Of a stretch of DNA of 64,000 bases, positions 25,495 to 34,607 are shown one piece after another. The stretch covers positions 434,001 through 498,000 of the forward strand of contig JAHBXI010000001.1 in assembly GCA_019636515.1 (NCBI GenBank), written 5' to 3'. The position numbers and the translations under genes are program-made. The notes under the pieces are model-generated. The model was given only the letters and a program-made list of their open reading frames with translations. It had not been told where the DNA came from and ran no database searches. This stretch comes from Phycisphaeraceae bacterium (lineage in GTDB: Bacteria > Planctomycetota > Phycisphaerae > Phycisphaerales > UBA1924). Each line of letters begins with the position of its first letter. Positions within the stretch are counted from its first letter, which is position 1.

Positions 25495-26451
25495 ATGGCT
25501 GTTCCTTCTCCCGACATGCTCGGACTGTCGGCGATCCTGGGCCTGGGGCTTGGGGCGTACGTGACGGCGACGGTCGGCCGGACGATGCACGTGCTGACGC
25601 ACCCTCCGCGGCGTACGTACGCGTCGGCGGTCGCCCGCGCCCGGCCGGGCGACCCGTCGGAGATCCCTCCGCCGGCGGGCCCGCTTGGGTTCGAACGCTG
25701 GACATTCCGGTCGCGAGGTCGCGACCTGCCGGCGTGGGACGTGCGGGGTGCTCGCCCGCGCGGGCCTGTCGTGGTGATGTCGCACGGGTGGGGGGATTCT
25801 CGGATCGGCGGTCTTTCCCGCGTGGGGCACGTCGGGCGGCTGGCCTCCCGGGTGGTGATGTGGGATATGCCGGGCCACGGGGAGGCTCCGGGGGTCTGCT
25901 CGCTGGGCACGGGTGAGGTCGATGACCTGCTGGCGCTGATCGCGCATGTTCGGGAGCCCAACGTCGAGATGATCCTGCACGGGTGGTCGCTGGGGGCCGG
26001 GGTTTCGATCGCGGCGGCGGCGCGCGGCGTGGGGGAGCGAACGGCCCGCATCGCGGGGGTGATCGCCGAGTCGCCTTACCGCCTTGCGCCGACACCCGCG
26101 CGGAACGTTCTGCGAGAGCGTCGCCTGCCGCACGGGTGGAATGTCACGGCGGCGTTCTGGCTGCTGGGGCTGGATCTGGGGGTTGGCCCGTGGTGGAAGG
26201 GAAGGGGAGGATTTGATCGGGCGAACCTGGCGGCCAGGCTGACGTGCCCGCTTCTTGTGCTGCACGGTGACCAGGACGCGGTATGCCCGATCGAGGATGG
26301 GGAATCGATCGCGCGCCGGGCTCTCGACGGGACGATCGCCCGCATCGACGGCGGGGGGCATGTCGGCCTCTGGAGCGATCCGTCGCACGGGCCGAGGTGC
26401 GCCGCCTCGGTCGGGGCGTTCATCGAGCGTGTGTCGGGCCGGGCGACCTGA
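25495..26451 (+). CDS. Alpha/beta hydrolase fold protein
   Basis: A hydrolase of 318 residues. An N-terminal hydrophobic stretch (LSAILGLGLGAYVTATV) could anchor it in the membrane. The fold shows PVVVMSHGWGD (oxyanion strand), the nucleophile elbow HGWSLGAGVS, the acid in LLVLHGDQDAVCPIEDG and the His in GGGHVGLW, giving a full Ser-Asp-His triad. It resembles membrane-anchored acylglycerol-lipase-like proteins, but the substrate is unknown. It follows rseP closely on the same strand, so co-transcription is likely. Confidence 0.85.
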   Translation: MAVPSPDMLGLSAILGLGLGAYVTATVGRTMHVLTHPPRRTYASAVARARPGDPSEIPPPAGPLGFERWTFRSRGRDLPAWDVRGARPRGPVVVMSHGWGDSRIGGLSRVGHVGRLASRVVMWDMPGHGEAPGVCSLGTGEVDDLLALIAHVREPNVEMILHGWSLGAGVSIAAAARGVGERTARIAGVIAESPYRLAPTPARNVLRERRLPHGWNVTAAFWLLGLDLGVGPWWKGRGGFDRANLAARLTCPLLVLHGDQDAVCPIEDGESIARRALDGTIARIDGGGHVGLWSDPSHGPRCAASVGAFIERVSGRAT

Positions 26452-26482
26452 CGTCCGGCGCGCCCGGGTCCCGCGCCGGCCA

Positions 26483-26488
26483 TACGCT
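26483..26488 (+). promoter_or_regulatory. -10-like box TACGCT upstream of deoC
   Basis: TACGCT ends nine bases before ATG 26498, so any leader would be two or three bases. Confidence 0.35.
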
Positions 26489-26497
26489 TTTCCCGGC

Positions 26498-27460
26498 ATG
26501 GCGACGCGCAAGCCCGGGCTATTCCCGTCCCCCACCGTTGACGCCGTGATGGCGGGTGAACGAGCGGCGTCGTTCACGCGGCGGTCCATCAAGGCGTCGG
26601 CGAAAATGGCGGGATTGCGGCTCGCGCTCTCGATGCTTGACCTGACAACGCTGGAGGGGAAGGACTCGCCGGAGAAGGTCCGGGCCTTGTGCCGCAAGGC
26701 GGTGCGTCCGCTGGCGTCGGATCCGGACCTGCCGTCGGCGGCGGCGGTGTGCGTGTACCCGTCGCTGGTGAAGACGGCGCGGGAGTCCCTGGGAGGCAGC
26801 GGTGTGAAGGTGGCCTCGGTCGCCACGGGATTCCCCAGCGGGCAGTACCCGATCGATGTCCGTCTGGACGATGTGCGGCGGGCCGTGGACGACGGCGCCG
26901 ACGAGATCGACATGGTGATCAATCGTGGGGCGTTTCTTTCCGGGCGGCACGAAGAAGTGGCCGACGAGATCCGCCGCGTGAAGATCGCGTGCGGCACGGC
27001 GCACCTCAAGGTCATCCTCGAAACGGGGGAACTGGAGACGCTTGACAACGTGCGAAGGGCCAGCGACCTGGCGATCCGGGCGATGTCCCAGGCGGGGGAT
27101 CCGGGTGAGACCCGGGACGGCGACTTCATCAAGACCAGCACGGGCAAGGTGCAGCCCGCGGCCACGATGCCCGTCACGCTGGTGATGCTTGAGGCGATCC
27201 GTGACTGGTACCTTGAGACCGGCCGGGTCGTCGGGATGAAGCCCGCGGGGGGGATCCGGACGGCCAAGCAGGCGCTGCATTACCTGGTGATGGTGAAGGA
27301 GACGATGGGCCACCTCGCTGCGCCGGGCTCGGCGTGCCCGTGGCTGACGCCGGCGTACTTTCGTTTCGGTGCCTCGACGCTGTGCAACGACATCCTGCGG
27401 CAGGTTGACTGGCTCCGCGGCGGCCGGTACCGGGCGGCGTACGACTACACGGAATCGTGA
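26498..27460 (+). CDS. deoC: Deoxyribose-phosphate aldolase
   Basis: DeoC cleaves 2-deoxy-D-ribose 5-phosphate to glyceraldehyde 3-phosphate and acetaldehyde in deoxynucleoside catabolism. The Schiff-base Lys212 lies in DFIKTSTGK. Other conserved parts are VASVATGFPSGQYPIDVR, ADEIDMVINRGAFLSG, HLKVILETGEL and GMKPAGGIRT. At 320 residues it is the longer form, with an N-terminal helical addition, as in the eukaryote-like group. It converges on the pseudouridine synthase gene with a 16-base overlap of the two 3' ends. Confidence 0.95.
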   Translation: MATRKPGLFPSPTVDAVMAGERAASFTRRSIKASAKMAGLRLALSMLDLTTLEGKDSPEKVRALCRKAVRPLASDPDLPSAAAVCVYPSLVKTARESLGGSGVKVASVATGFPSGQYPIDVRLDDVRRAVDDGADEIDMVINRGAFLSGRHEEVADEIRRVKIACGTAHLKVILETGELETLDNVRRASDLAIRAMSQAGDPGETRDGDFIKTSTGKVQPAATMPVTLVMLEAIRDWYLETGRVVGMKPAGGIRTAKQALHYLVMVKETMGHLAAPGSACPWLTPAYFRFGASTLCNDILRQVDWLRGGRYRAAYDYTES

Positions 27461-28236
27461 GCCGTTGATGGGCGGCGGGTGCCGGGGGCGGCCTCCCCCG
27501 AGTCGGGCCGCTCAAGGCCGAACTTATCGAGTATTCGGCGGAGGTCCTTGGGCCAGCGCGTGCGGACATCGATGCGTTGCCCGGTCAGCGGGTGATCGAA
27601 GACCAGCCGGTGCGAATGCAGCGCCAGCCGCGGGGCGGCCGACCTGACCGGTGGGGATGCATAGAGGTCGTCCCCGAGAACAGGGCAGCCGATGAGTTCC
27701 ATGTGGACGCGGATCTGGTGGAGACGGCCGGTGAGGGGGCGGCACTCCACCAGCGAAGCGTCGCGTCCGGCCTGGATCACGCGATACGCGGTGACGGCTT
27801 GCTTTCCACCGCGGGAGATAAACGCCTTCTTGATGGATCCGTCGCCGCGACGGATGGTCTCGGCGATCGGCCGGTCGATGACGCCCGTGGGGGTGCCGGG
27901 GACGCCCTTGACGATCACCCAGTAGAACTTCCCGATGGAGCGCGAGGCAAAGGCCTCTCGGAGGGCGTCGTACGCGGGCTTGCTCAAGCCGACGACCAGC
28001 AGCCCGCTGGCCTGGAGGTCGAGCCGGTGCAGCAGCCCGAAATCCCGTGACTTGCCGAGGTCCTGGAGTGAGCGTCCGTGCGCGACGAACAGGCCGTTGA
28101 GCAGCGTATCGTGATCGTGGCCCAGGCCCGGCTGGGTCGGCACGCCCGGGGGCTTCTCCACGACCAGCACGTCCGGATCCTCGTGAAGAATCCTGAAGGT
28201 CACGGCGGGATTTGGCTCGACGGAGAAAAGGCTCAC
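27445..28236 (-). CDS. RluA-family 23S rRNA pseudouridine synthase
   Basis: The enzyme isomerises uridine in RNA to pseudouridine. The catalytic motif is LLHRLDLQASGLLVVG (Asp in HRLD). Flanking family features are LVVEKPPGVPTQPG, ECRPLTGRLHQIRVHMELIG and LHSHRLVFDHPLTG. At 263 residues it lacks the N-terminal S4 domain of RluD or RluC, so it resembles the compact RluA type; the target site is unknown. The GTG start overlaps the stop of the 6-phosphogluconolactonase gene as GTGA, so it is coupled to it. Confidence 0.9.
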   Translation of the reverse strand: MSLFSVEPNPAVTFRILHEDPDVLVVEKPPGVPTQPGLGHDHDTLLNGLFVAHGRSLQDLGKSRDFGLLHRLDLQASGLLVVGLSKPAYDALREAFASRSIGKFYWVIVKGVPGTPTGVIDRPIAETIRRGDGSIKKAFISRGGKQAVTAYRVIQAGRDASLVECRPLTGRLHQIRVHMELIGCPVLGDDLYASPPVRSAAPRLALHSHRLVFDHPLTGQRIDVRTRWPKDLRRILDKFGLERPDSGEAAPGTRRPSTAHDSV

Positions 28237-29030
28237 GGGGATTCTACGGACGGCGAACCCGGCTCGTCCGGGCAGGCGGTCTGGTCGAGGTACCAGCGAA
28301 GTTCGCCGCCGATGGGTCGGATGTCCCTGGGCGGTCGTCCTCCGTGCGACGGGGCGATAGCCCTGACGGCGTCCCTGGCCGTGGTGCCGGTGGCGACGAT
28401 GGCGATCAGACGCGTGGCCGAGATCATGCGCGTCGAGAGTCCGTACCACTCCAGTCCCTCGCGGCAGCGCCAGGCTCGGCGGATGACCAGGTCGCCGTCG
28501 TCGGCCAGGCCGCTCGCCCCGGCGAGCGCCGCGGAGACGGGCCCTCCGTCGGCGAGCGTGAGCAGGGCAAAGTCCAGGCGGTCTTGCCCTTTTTCTCGCC
28601 ATGCGAGTGATTCCTGAAGATCGGCCTGGTATTGCCCTCCGGGATCCCGTGACGTGACGGGGATCCCGTGGACCTGATCGACGGGGATGTCGGAGTGCTC
28701 GACGAGGATCTCGCGCATCCTCTTGGCGCGTGAGCGGTCGTCGTCGGCTCCGACGACGCAGTCGTCGGCCATCCAGAGGTGGGTGCGTTTCCAGGGCAGG
28801 GAACGGTACATCGGGTCGAGCATCAGACGGACCAGGGCGGGCTCGATCCGTTCGGAGGCGCAGACCGCGAGATGAAAATCCCCGAAGGCCCGGACGCAAC
28901 TTTGCGACTGGAGGAGCAGGTCGGCCAGCACGGCGTCGATGAGGTCGTCGAAGCAGGGACGGTAGACGACCGTCCCTGGAAGCCTGGGCGGGCTTGGCGG
29001 GGGCACCCGTTCATCTCCGGCGTGGATCAT
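28233..29030 (-). CDS. pgl: 6-phosphogluconolactonase
   Basis: The enzyme hydrolyses 6-phosphogluconolactone in the oxidative pentose phosphate pathway. It is DevB/SOL-like: PWKRTHLWMADDCVVGADDD followed by RSRAKRMREILVEH corresponds to the conserved block carrying the active-site acids, and WREKGQDRLDFALLTLADGG corresponds to the downstream glycine-rich segment. Length is 265 residues. The ATG at 29030 is favoured by a TACAAT box eight bases upstream; a long upstream extension is Arg/Pro-rich and overlaps the neighbouring gene. It is the first gene of a two-gene unit with the pseudouridine synthase. Confidence 0.85.
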   Translation of the reverse strand: MIHAGDERVPPPSPPRLPGTVVYRPCFDDLIDAVLADLLLQSQSCVRAFGDFHLAVCASERIEPALVRLMLDPMYRSLPWKRTHLWMADDCVVGADDDRSRAKRMREILVEHSDIPVDQVHGIPVTSRDPGGQYQADLQESLAWREKGQDRLDFALLTLADGGPVSAALAGASGLADDGDLVIRRAWRCREGLEWYGLSTRMISATRLIAIVATGTTARDAVRAIAPSHGGRPPRDIRPIGGELRWYLDQTACPDEPGSPSVESP

Positions 29031-29038
29031 CGCGTGAA

Positions 29039-29044
29039 ATTGTA
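29039..29044 (-). promoter_or_regulatory. -10-like box TACAAT abutting the pgl start
   Basis: TACAAT matches five of six bases of TATAAT and ends eight bases before ATG 29030 on the minus strand. Confidence 0.5.
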
Positions 29045-29074
29045 CAGACCCGGGAGGTCCTTGACGTCGCCTGG

Positions 29075-31066
<1,992 letters not shown>

Positions 31067-31072
31067 GGGCCG

Positions 31073-31078
31073 ATCGTA
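31073..31078 (-). promoter_or_regulatory. -10-like box TACGAT abutting the ABC-F start
   Basis: TACGAT ends six bases before GTG 31066 on the minus strand. Confidence 0.45.
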
Positions 31079-31105
31079 TGGCGAGCCTGGCCCGCAATCA
31101 CGCGG

Positions 31106-31639
31106 TTATCTCGGGGCAAGGTGTTCGAGCAGCCCCCGGCAGGCCCGGTCGAGCATGTGGTACATCTCGTCAAAGCCGTCTTCGGCGCCGTAGTAGGGGT
31201 CGGGGACATCCAGGTCGTGGTTGGGGTCGGGATTGGGGTGCGAAGCCAGGGTGGCGTCAAACTCGCGGATTAATCGCACCCGCTCGGCGGGCCTGACCAC
31301 GTGGGAGACTTCCCGCTGGTGCGAACGATCCATCGCGAGGATCCACTCGAACCTCGCCGGGTCCCGGCGAGCATCGAACGTTCTGGCGACGTGATTCATG
31401 GGAATGCCGTACCGCCGGGCGACGGCGACCGTGCGCGGATCGGCCCCTTGCCCGGCGTGCCAGCCACCGGTGCCGCACGATTCGATCTCGAACAGTTCCG
31501 CCACGCCGCGTCGGTCGGCCAGGTGCCGGAAGATTGCCTCGGCGAGTGGGGATCGGCAGATGTTCCCGGTGCAGACAAAGAGCACGCCGCGGCGGGCGGG
31601 CCGGTCGGATTGGGAGCCATCGCGTGGGTTGGTGGGCAT
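31106..31639 (-). CDS. Low-molecular-weight protein tyrosine phosphatase
   Basis: The P-loop VLFVCTGNICRSPLAEAIF has catalytic Cys23 and Arg29 (CX5R). The general acid Asp lies in DVPDPYYGAEDGFDEMYHML. ILAMDRSHQREV is another family feature. Length is 177 residues from ATG 31639; a longer in-frame start would add an Arg-rich stretch that overlaps the next gene. Bacterial members dephosphorylate BY-kinases or arginine-phosphorylated proteins, and which applies here is not evident. The glycosyltransferase-like gene upstream is compatible with an envelope role, but this gene has its own TACGAT box. Confidence 0.9.
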   Translation of the reverse strand: MPTNPRDGSQSDRPARRGVLFVCTGNICRSPLAEAIFRHLADRRGVAELFEIESCGTGGWHAGQGADPRTVAVARRYGIPMNHVARTFDARRDPARFEWILAMDRSHQREVSHVVRPAERVRLIREFDATLASHPNPDPNHDLDVPDPYYGAEDGFDEMYHMLDRACRGLLEHLAPR

Positions 31640-31647
31640 GCGTGGGG

Positions 31648-31653
31648 ATCGTA
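31648..31653 (-). promoter_or_regulatory. -10-like box TACGAT abutting the phosphatase start
   Basis: TACGAT ends eight bases before ATG 31639 on the minus strand. Confidence 0.45.
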
Positions 31654-31685
31654 TGTTCGGACCCTGGGCGGCGAGCCGCCCTTGC

Positions 31686-32666
31686 TTACGCGCCGGCGAG
31701 CGGAGCGGGGTCGGGAACGTGCCCGAGCCAGTGTTCAACAAGCCATGCGGCGACGGAAGCCGTCTGGTGCGTTGGTGGCGGGCAAGCCGGATTCGCCGAG
31801 GCCAGGATCGCACGGAGTTGCTTCGCCGCCGGGGCGTAGTACTCCATGAGCGTCATGGGTCCATCCGGGCTGGCGACGACCGGGACGCCCCTGGCGTTGG
31901 CCAGTGAGCCGATGATCGCCGCTCGGGGATCCTTGACGGCGACGGTGAGGGCCACGTCCACCGCGTCGATCCATTCCGTGGCGGATCGGTCGGTGAGCAT
32001 GATCGGGCAATCGAGTCGCAGGTCCGCGTGCAGCCTGGCCACGCGTTTGACCCCTCGAACGCCGCCTGGGATGACGACGGCGAATCGAGATCCGGACTTG
32101 TCCGCCAGACCGATCACACGGAAAAGCGCCCCCGCGTCCCCGGCGTCGGGCGGGTCGGCCGCGAAGAGCAGAACCGGGAGGCCGCGGGGCCCGGATGCCA
32201 GCCGCCGCAGGGCCGTGGCGTCGGGCGCGATGGTGCCATCCTGGAAGGTGGCCAAGATCTCGCTGATCCGCCCGATGGCGGGCGGTTGGCGAGCGGGAAG
32301 CGACGGCGGGACCATGCCCCGGGTGAGGCGGCACCACGCCTGAACGGCGTCGAAATACGGGCGAGAGCGGATGTACCGGTGGAGCATCGAGCGCCCGATC
32401 CACGTCGAACCGCACGCGGGTGCGATGCGATCGGCGACCGGAACCCCGAGCGCCCGCAGCCTGTTCTCGACCATCGAGCCGCCGACGGCAAGGACGTGAT
32501 GCTCGATGCCGGCGGTGAGTTCGATGGCTCGCCGGCAGGCCAGGGCGATGGAGTCGCATCCCGAATCCCGTGGGCCGTGCCGACCTGATCGGCCCGGTCG
32601 TCCCGAGCCATCCCCGACCAGGACGTGGTCGTGCGAGGTGACGAGATGTAGCACTCGGATCGTCAC
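31686..32666 (-). CDS. Glycosyltransferase-like (GT-B fold) protein
   Basis: This 326-residue protein resembles a GT4-type glycosyltransferase, but with little motif conservation. The N-terminal part reads TIRVLHLVTSHDHVLVGDG and then an alternating strand-helix pattern. The C-terminal half has GVKRVARLHADLRLDCPIML, then TEWIDAVDVALTVAVKDPR and GSLANARGVPVVASPDGP, similar to the donor-binding half of GT-B enzymes. The usual E-x7-E motif is not evident, so it may be a divergent or inactive member. The start is a GTG without a clear Shine-Dalgarno sequence. It lies 31 bases after the lipoprotein gene, so it may belong to that operon. Confidence 0.5.
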   Translation of the reverse strand: MTIRVLHLVTSHDHVLVGDGSGRPGRSGRHGPRDSGCDSIALACRRAIELTAGIEHHVLAVGGSMVENRLRALGVPVADRIAPACGSTWIGRSMLHRYIRSRPYFDAVQAWCRLTRGMVPPSLPARQPPAIGRISEILATFQDGTIAPDATALRRLASGPRGLPVLLFAADPPDAGDAGALFRVIGLADKSGSRFAVVIPGGVRGVKRVARLHADLRLDCPIMLTDRSATEWIDAVDVALTVAVKDPRAAIIGSLANARGVPVVASPDGPMTLMEYYAPAAKQLRAILASANPACPPPTHQTASVAAWLVEHWLGHVPDPAPLAGA

Positions 32667-32697
32667 GGGTGTGTGGTGAAACGCCGGCGAACGGTGG

Positions 32698-33402
32698 TCA
32701 GTTGGTGGCCGCGGAGCCCTTTGACGCGGACTCCCTGGCGATGTATCCGACGAACAACTGGGCGACGCCCAGTCCGGCGCGGGCGGCGGCTTCCTGGCGG
32801 ATCTGGTGCATCTCGACGGCGGTTCCCTGGATGGTTCCCTGCCGCGGCGGCGCCTGGACCCCCAGCGAGTAACCCTCGACTTCCTCGGGCCACAGGCGTG
32901 TCTCGGTCGCGGTGTCGATGACCTTGACACGCATGGAGGATGTGGGGGAAACGCTCTGCCCGTCGGCGGAGAGGGCGAAGGCGTCGATGGTCACGTAGAT
33001 GACGATGTCGGCCTGGACGGCCCGGCCGAGTTCGGCGATGGTCATGGGCTCCCCGAAGCGGTCCTTGGTCGCGGCGGCCAGGATGCTGCGCGGATCGATC
33101 AGGTCACGCACGGAATTGCTGGACGAGAGTGCTTCGCCGGCGGCGGAGGCGATCATCTCCCGCATGTCGCGTGAGGGGAGGCGGTTGTTGCGGTCATCGA
33201 CAAAGACCACGGTCGGGCGTTCGGGCGGCAACTTGTACTTGGCGGGGATTTTCTCGTCGGGTCCGTGGAGTATGTAGAAGGCTCCGGCCGCGATATTGCA
33301 CCCGGCGGTGGCCCCCAGCGAGATCGCCGCGGCGGCGACTCCCGCCGCGAGCACAAGGCCGCGCCCGATCCGTGATTCGTGCTGGGTCAACAGGTTGTTC
33401 AT
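32698..33402 (-). CDS. Putative lipoprotein, paralogue of its upstream neighbour
   Basis: A 234-residue exported protein. The N-terminus has a hydrophobic stretch LVLAAGVAAAAISLGATAGC, with Cys as the likely lipidation site. The mature part begins with KIPAKYKLPPERPTVVFVDD and shares this layout (PA-x-Y, then a strand ending in an acidic or hydrophobic pair) with the gene just upstream. The core GRAVQADIVIYVTIDAFALS resembles CsgG/LpoB-like lipoproteins in which a vitamin-like fold binds partners, but this is inference. The start at ATG 33402 has GGAG about 13 bases upstream. Function unknown. Confidence 0.7.
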   Translation of the reverse strand: MNNLLTQHESRIGRGLVLAAGVAAAAISLGATAGCNIAAGAFYILHGPDEKIPAKYKLPPERPTVVFVDDRNNRLPSRDMREMIASAAGEALSSSNSVRDLIDPRSILAAATKDRFGEPMTIAELGRAVQADIVIYVTIDAFALSADGQSVSPTSSMRVKVIDTATETRLWPEEVEGYSLGVQAPPRQGTIQGTAVEMHQIRQEAAARAGLGVAQLFVGYIARESASKGSAATN

Positions 33403-33436
33403 GACGTTGCTGGTCTCCGGTGGCGCGGGCCGCCGT

Positions 33437-34111
33437 TCAGTACTTGGGGTAGTACGGCTCCTGGTGTTCATAGAAAGGCCACGACGCCCGGTCGATGAAC
33501 CTGACCAGCAGCGCCGAGGAGACGACATCCCGTCCGTACTGCTCGGGTCCGATTCCCTTCTGATCCGGGAACGTGACGGCGATGCGCCGGACAAACGCGT
33601 AGTCGTCCGGGAGCGGGCCGTCGGCCTCGACCACGCTGACCCGTCCGACCGCGACGCCATCCCAGAGGTACTGGTTTCCGGGATCGTTGAGCCTGAATTC
33701 CTGGAGTTCGATGACGATGAGCCGCTGGACGCCGAGGTCCTGGGCCAGTTCGGATCGCGGGCGGAAAAGCAACTGGGGGTTGTTGGTGAGGTAGTGGACC
33801 AGTTCGCGTCCCTGGAAATAGTGAGAGGGAGAGGCGTTGTCGATCAGCCGCTGGTTGATCCGCTCGATGAGCGTGGAGGTAAGCCCTGGGAAGTCCGCCT
33901 CGATCGAGCGATCGGCCGAGACAACGACGGCGATGCTCTTGCCCGAAAGGCCGACGTACTCGGCCGGAACCGGGCGGGTGCTTTTCTGGCGGTAACTCTC
34001 GATCATGCCGCCGGCCAGCGTGCATCCGCCGAGCACGGCCGGCGCGGCGAGCATCGCCGCCGCCCATGCCAGCACCCCCGCCATCGAAACGCGTTTGGCT
34101 CGATTCACCAT
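33437..34111 (-). CDS. Putative lipoprotein of unknown function
   Basis: A 224-residue protein with a signal peptide and lipobox-like VLGGC near residue 30 (MLAAPAVLGGCTLAGGMI). The mature part reads PVPAEYVGLSGKSIAVVVS, then a central strand VQRLIVIELQEFRLNDPGNQ and the end FIDRASWPFYEHQEP. It appears to be a diverged copy of the downstream lipoprotein. Its ATG overlaps the stop of the DUF2752 gene by seven bases, so translation is coupled. Function unknown. Confidence 0.75.
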   Translation of the reverse strand: MVNRAKRVSMAGVLAWAAAMLAAPAVLGGCTLAGGMIESYRQKSTRPVPAEYVGLSGKSIAVVVSADRSIEADFPGLTSTLIERINQRLIDNASPSHYFQGRELVHYLTNNPQLLFRPRSELAQDLGVQRLIVIELQEFRLNDPGNQYLWDGVAVGRVSVVEADGPLPDDYAFVRRIAVTFPDQKGIGPEQYGRDVVSSALLVRFIDRASWPFYEHQEPYYPKY

Positions 34112-34566
34112 GGTTCACCCGTCACCGCCGCCAGTCTCATCCCCCACGACAGGGCGAGCAGGCCAAGCATCGCCCAGATCCACCGCGGACGGAGCAGAAA
34201 AGCATAGACCCCCGCCGAGCCCCACCCCGTCGCCGCGGTGTGCAGACAGGCCCAGAAGCCGGCCGACACCCCGACCGCGAGGACCGCCGCAAAGGGCTGG
34301 GCGCGAAGCGCCTCGATGACCCTGCCGCGGCACGCGGCCGAGAACGCCGTGGTCATCCCGCAGGTCGGGCATGGCTTTCGGAACGCCACCAGCCACCCGC
34401 ACGGGGGCGCCCCCAGTTGCCGGTGCGTGCCCATTCCGGAGGGTTCGGGAACCAGGGCCGACCCCACCACCAGCCAGGCCAGCAGGACGGCCGACAGGAT
34501 CGCGGCGAGCACGCGCTGCCTGGTCGGCAGGCCGGCCTGGCGACTCGATGGTGCGTGATCCGTCAT
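34105..34566 (-). CDS. DUF2752 membrane protein
   Basis: A 153-residue membrane protein. The diagnostic motif is FRKPCPTCGMTTAFSAACRG, the CPxCGxT core of DUF2752. Hydrophobic segments flank it: AAILSAVLLAWLVVGSALV at the front and AVLAVGVSAGFWACLH behind. The family is found in diverse bacteria without a defined function. GGAGA precedes the ATG at 34566. It lies 41 bases after the protease gene and overlaps the lipoprotein gene, so it is probably in one operon with both. Confidence 0.85.
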   Translation of the reverse strand: MTDHAPSSRQAGLPTRQRVLAAILSAVLLAWLVVGSALVPEPSGMGTHRQLGAPPCGWLVAFRKPCPTCGMTTAFSAACRGRVIEALRAQPFAAVLAVGVSAGFWACLHTAATGWGSAGVYAFLLRPRWIWAMLGLLALSWGMRLAAVTGEPW

Positions 34567-34607
34567 CGATGCCGGTCTCCGTTCAACGGACCACCAAGCG
34601 GCCGCGC

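Noticed and set aside
23669..27267. Overlapping 808- and 898-codon minus-strand frames
   Set aside because: They cover rseP, the hydrolase and deoC, all with clear catalytic motifs on the plus strand. Composition is typical of reversed GC-rich codons.
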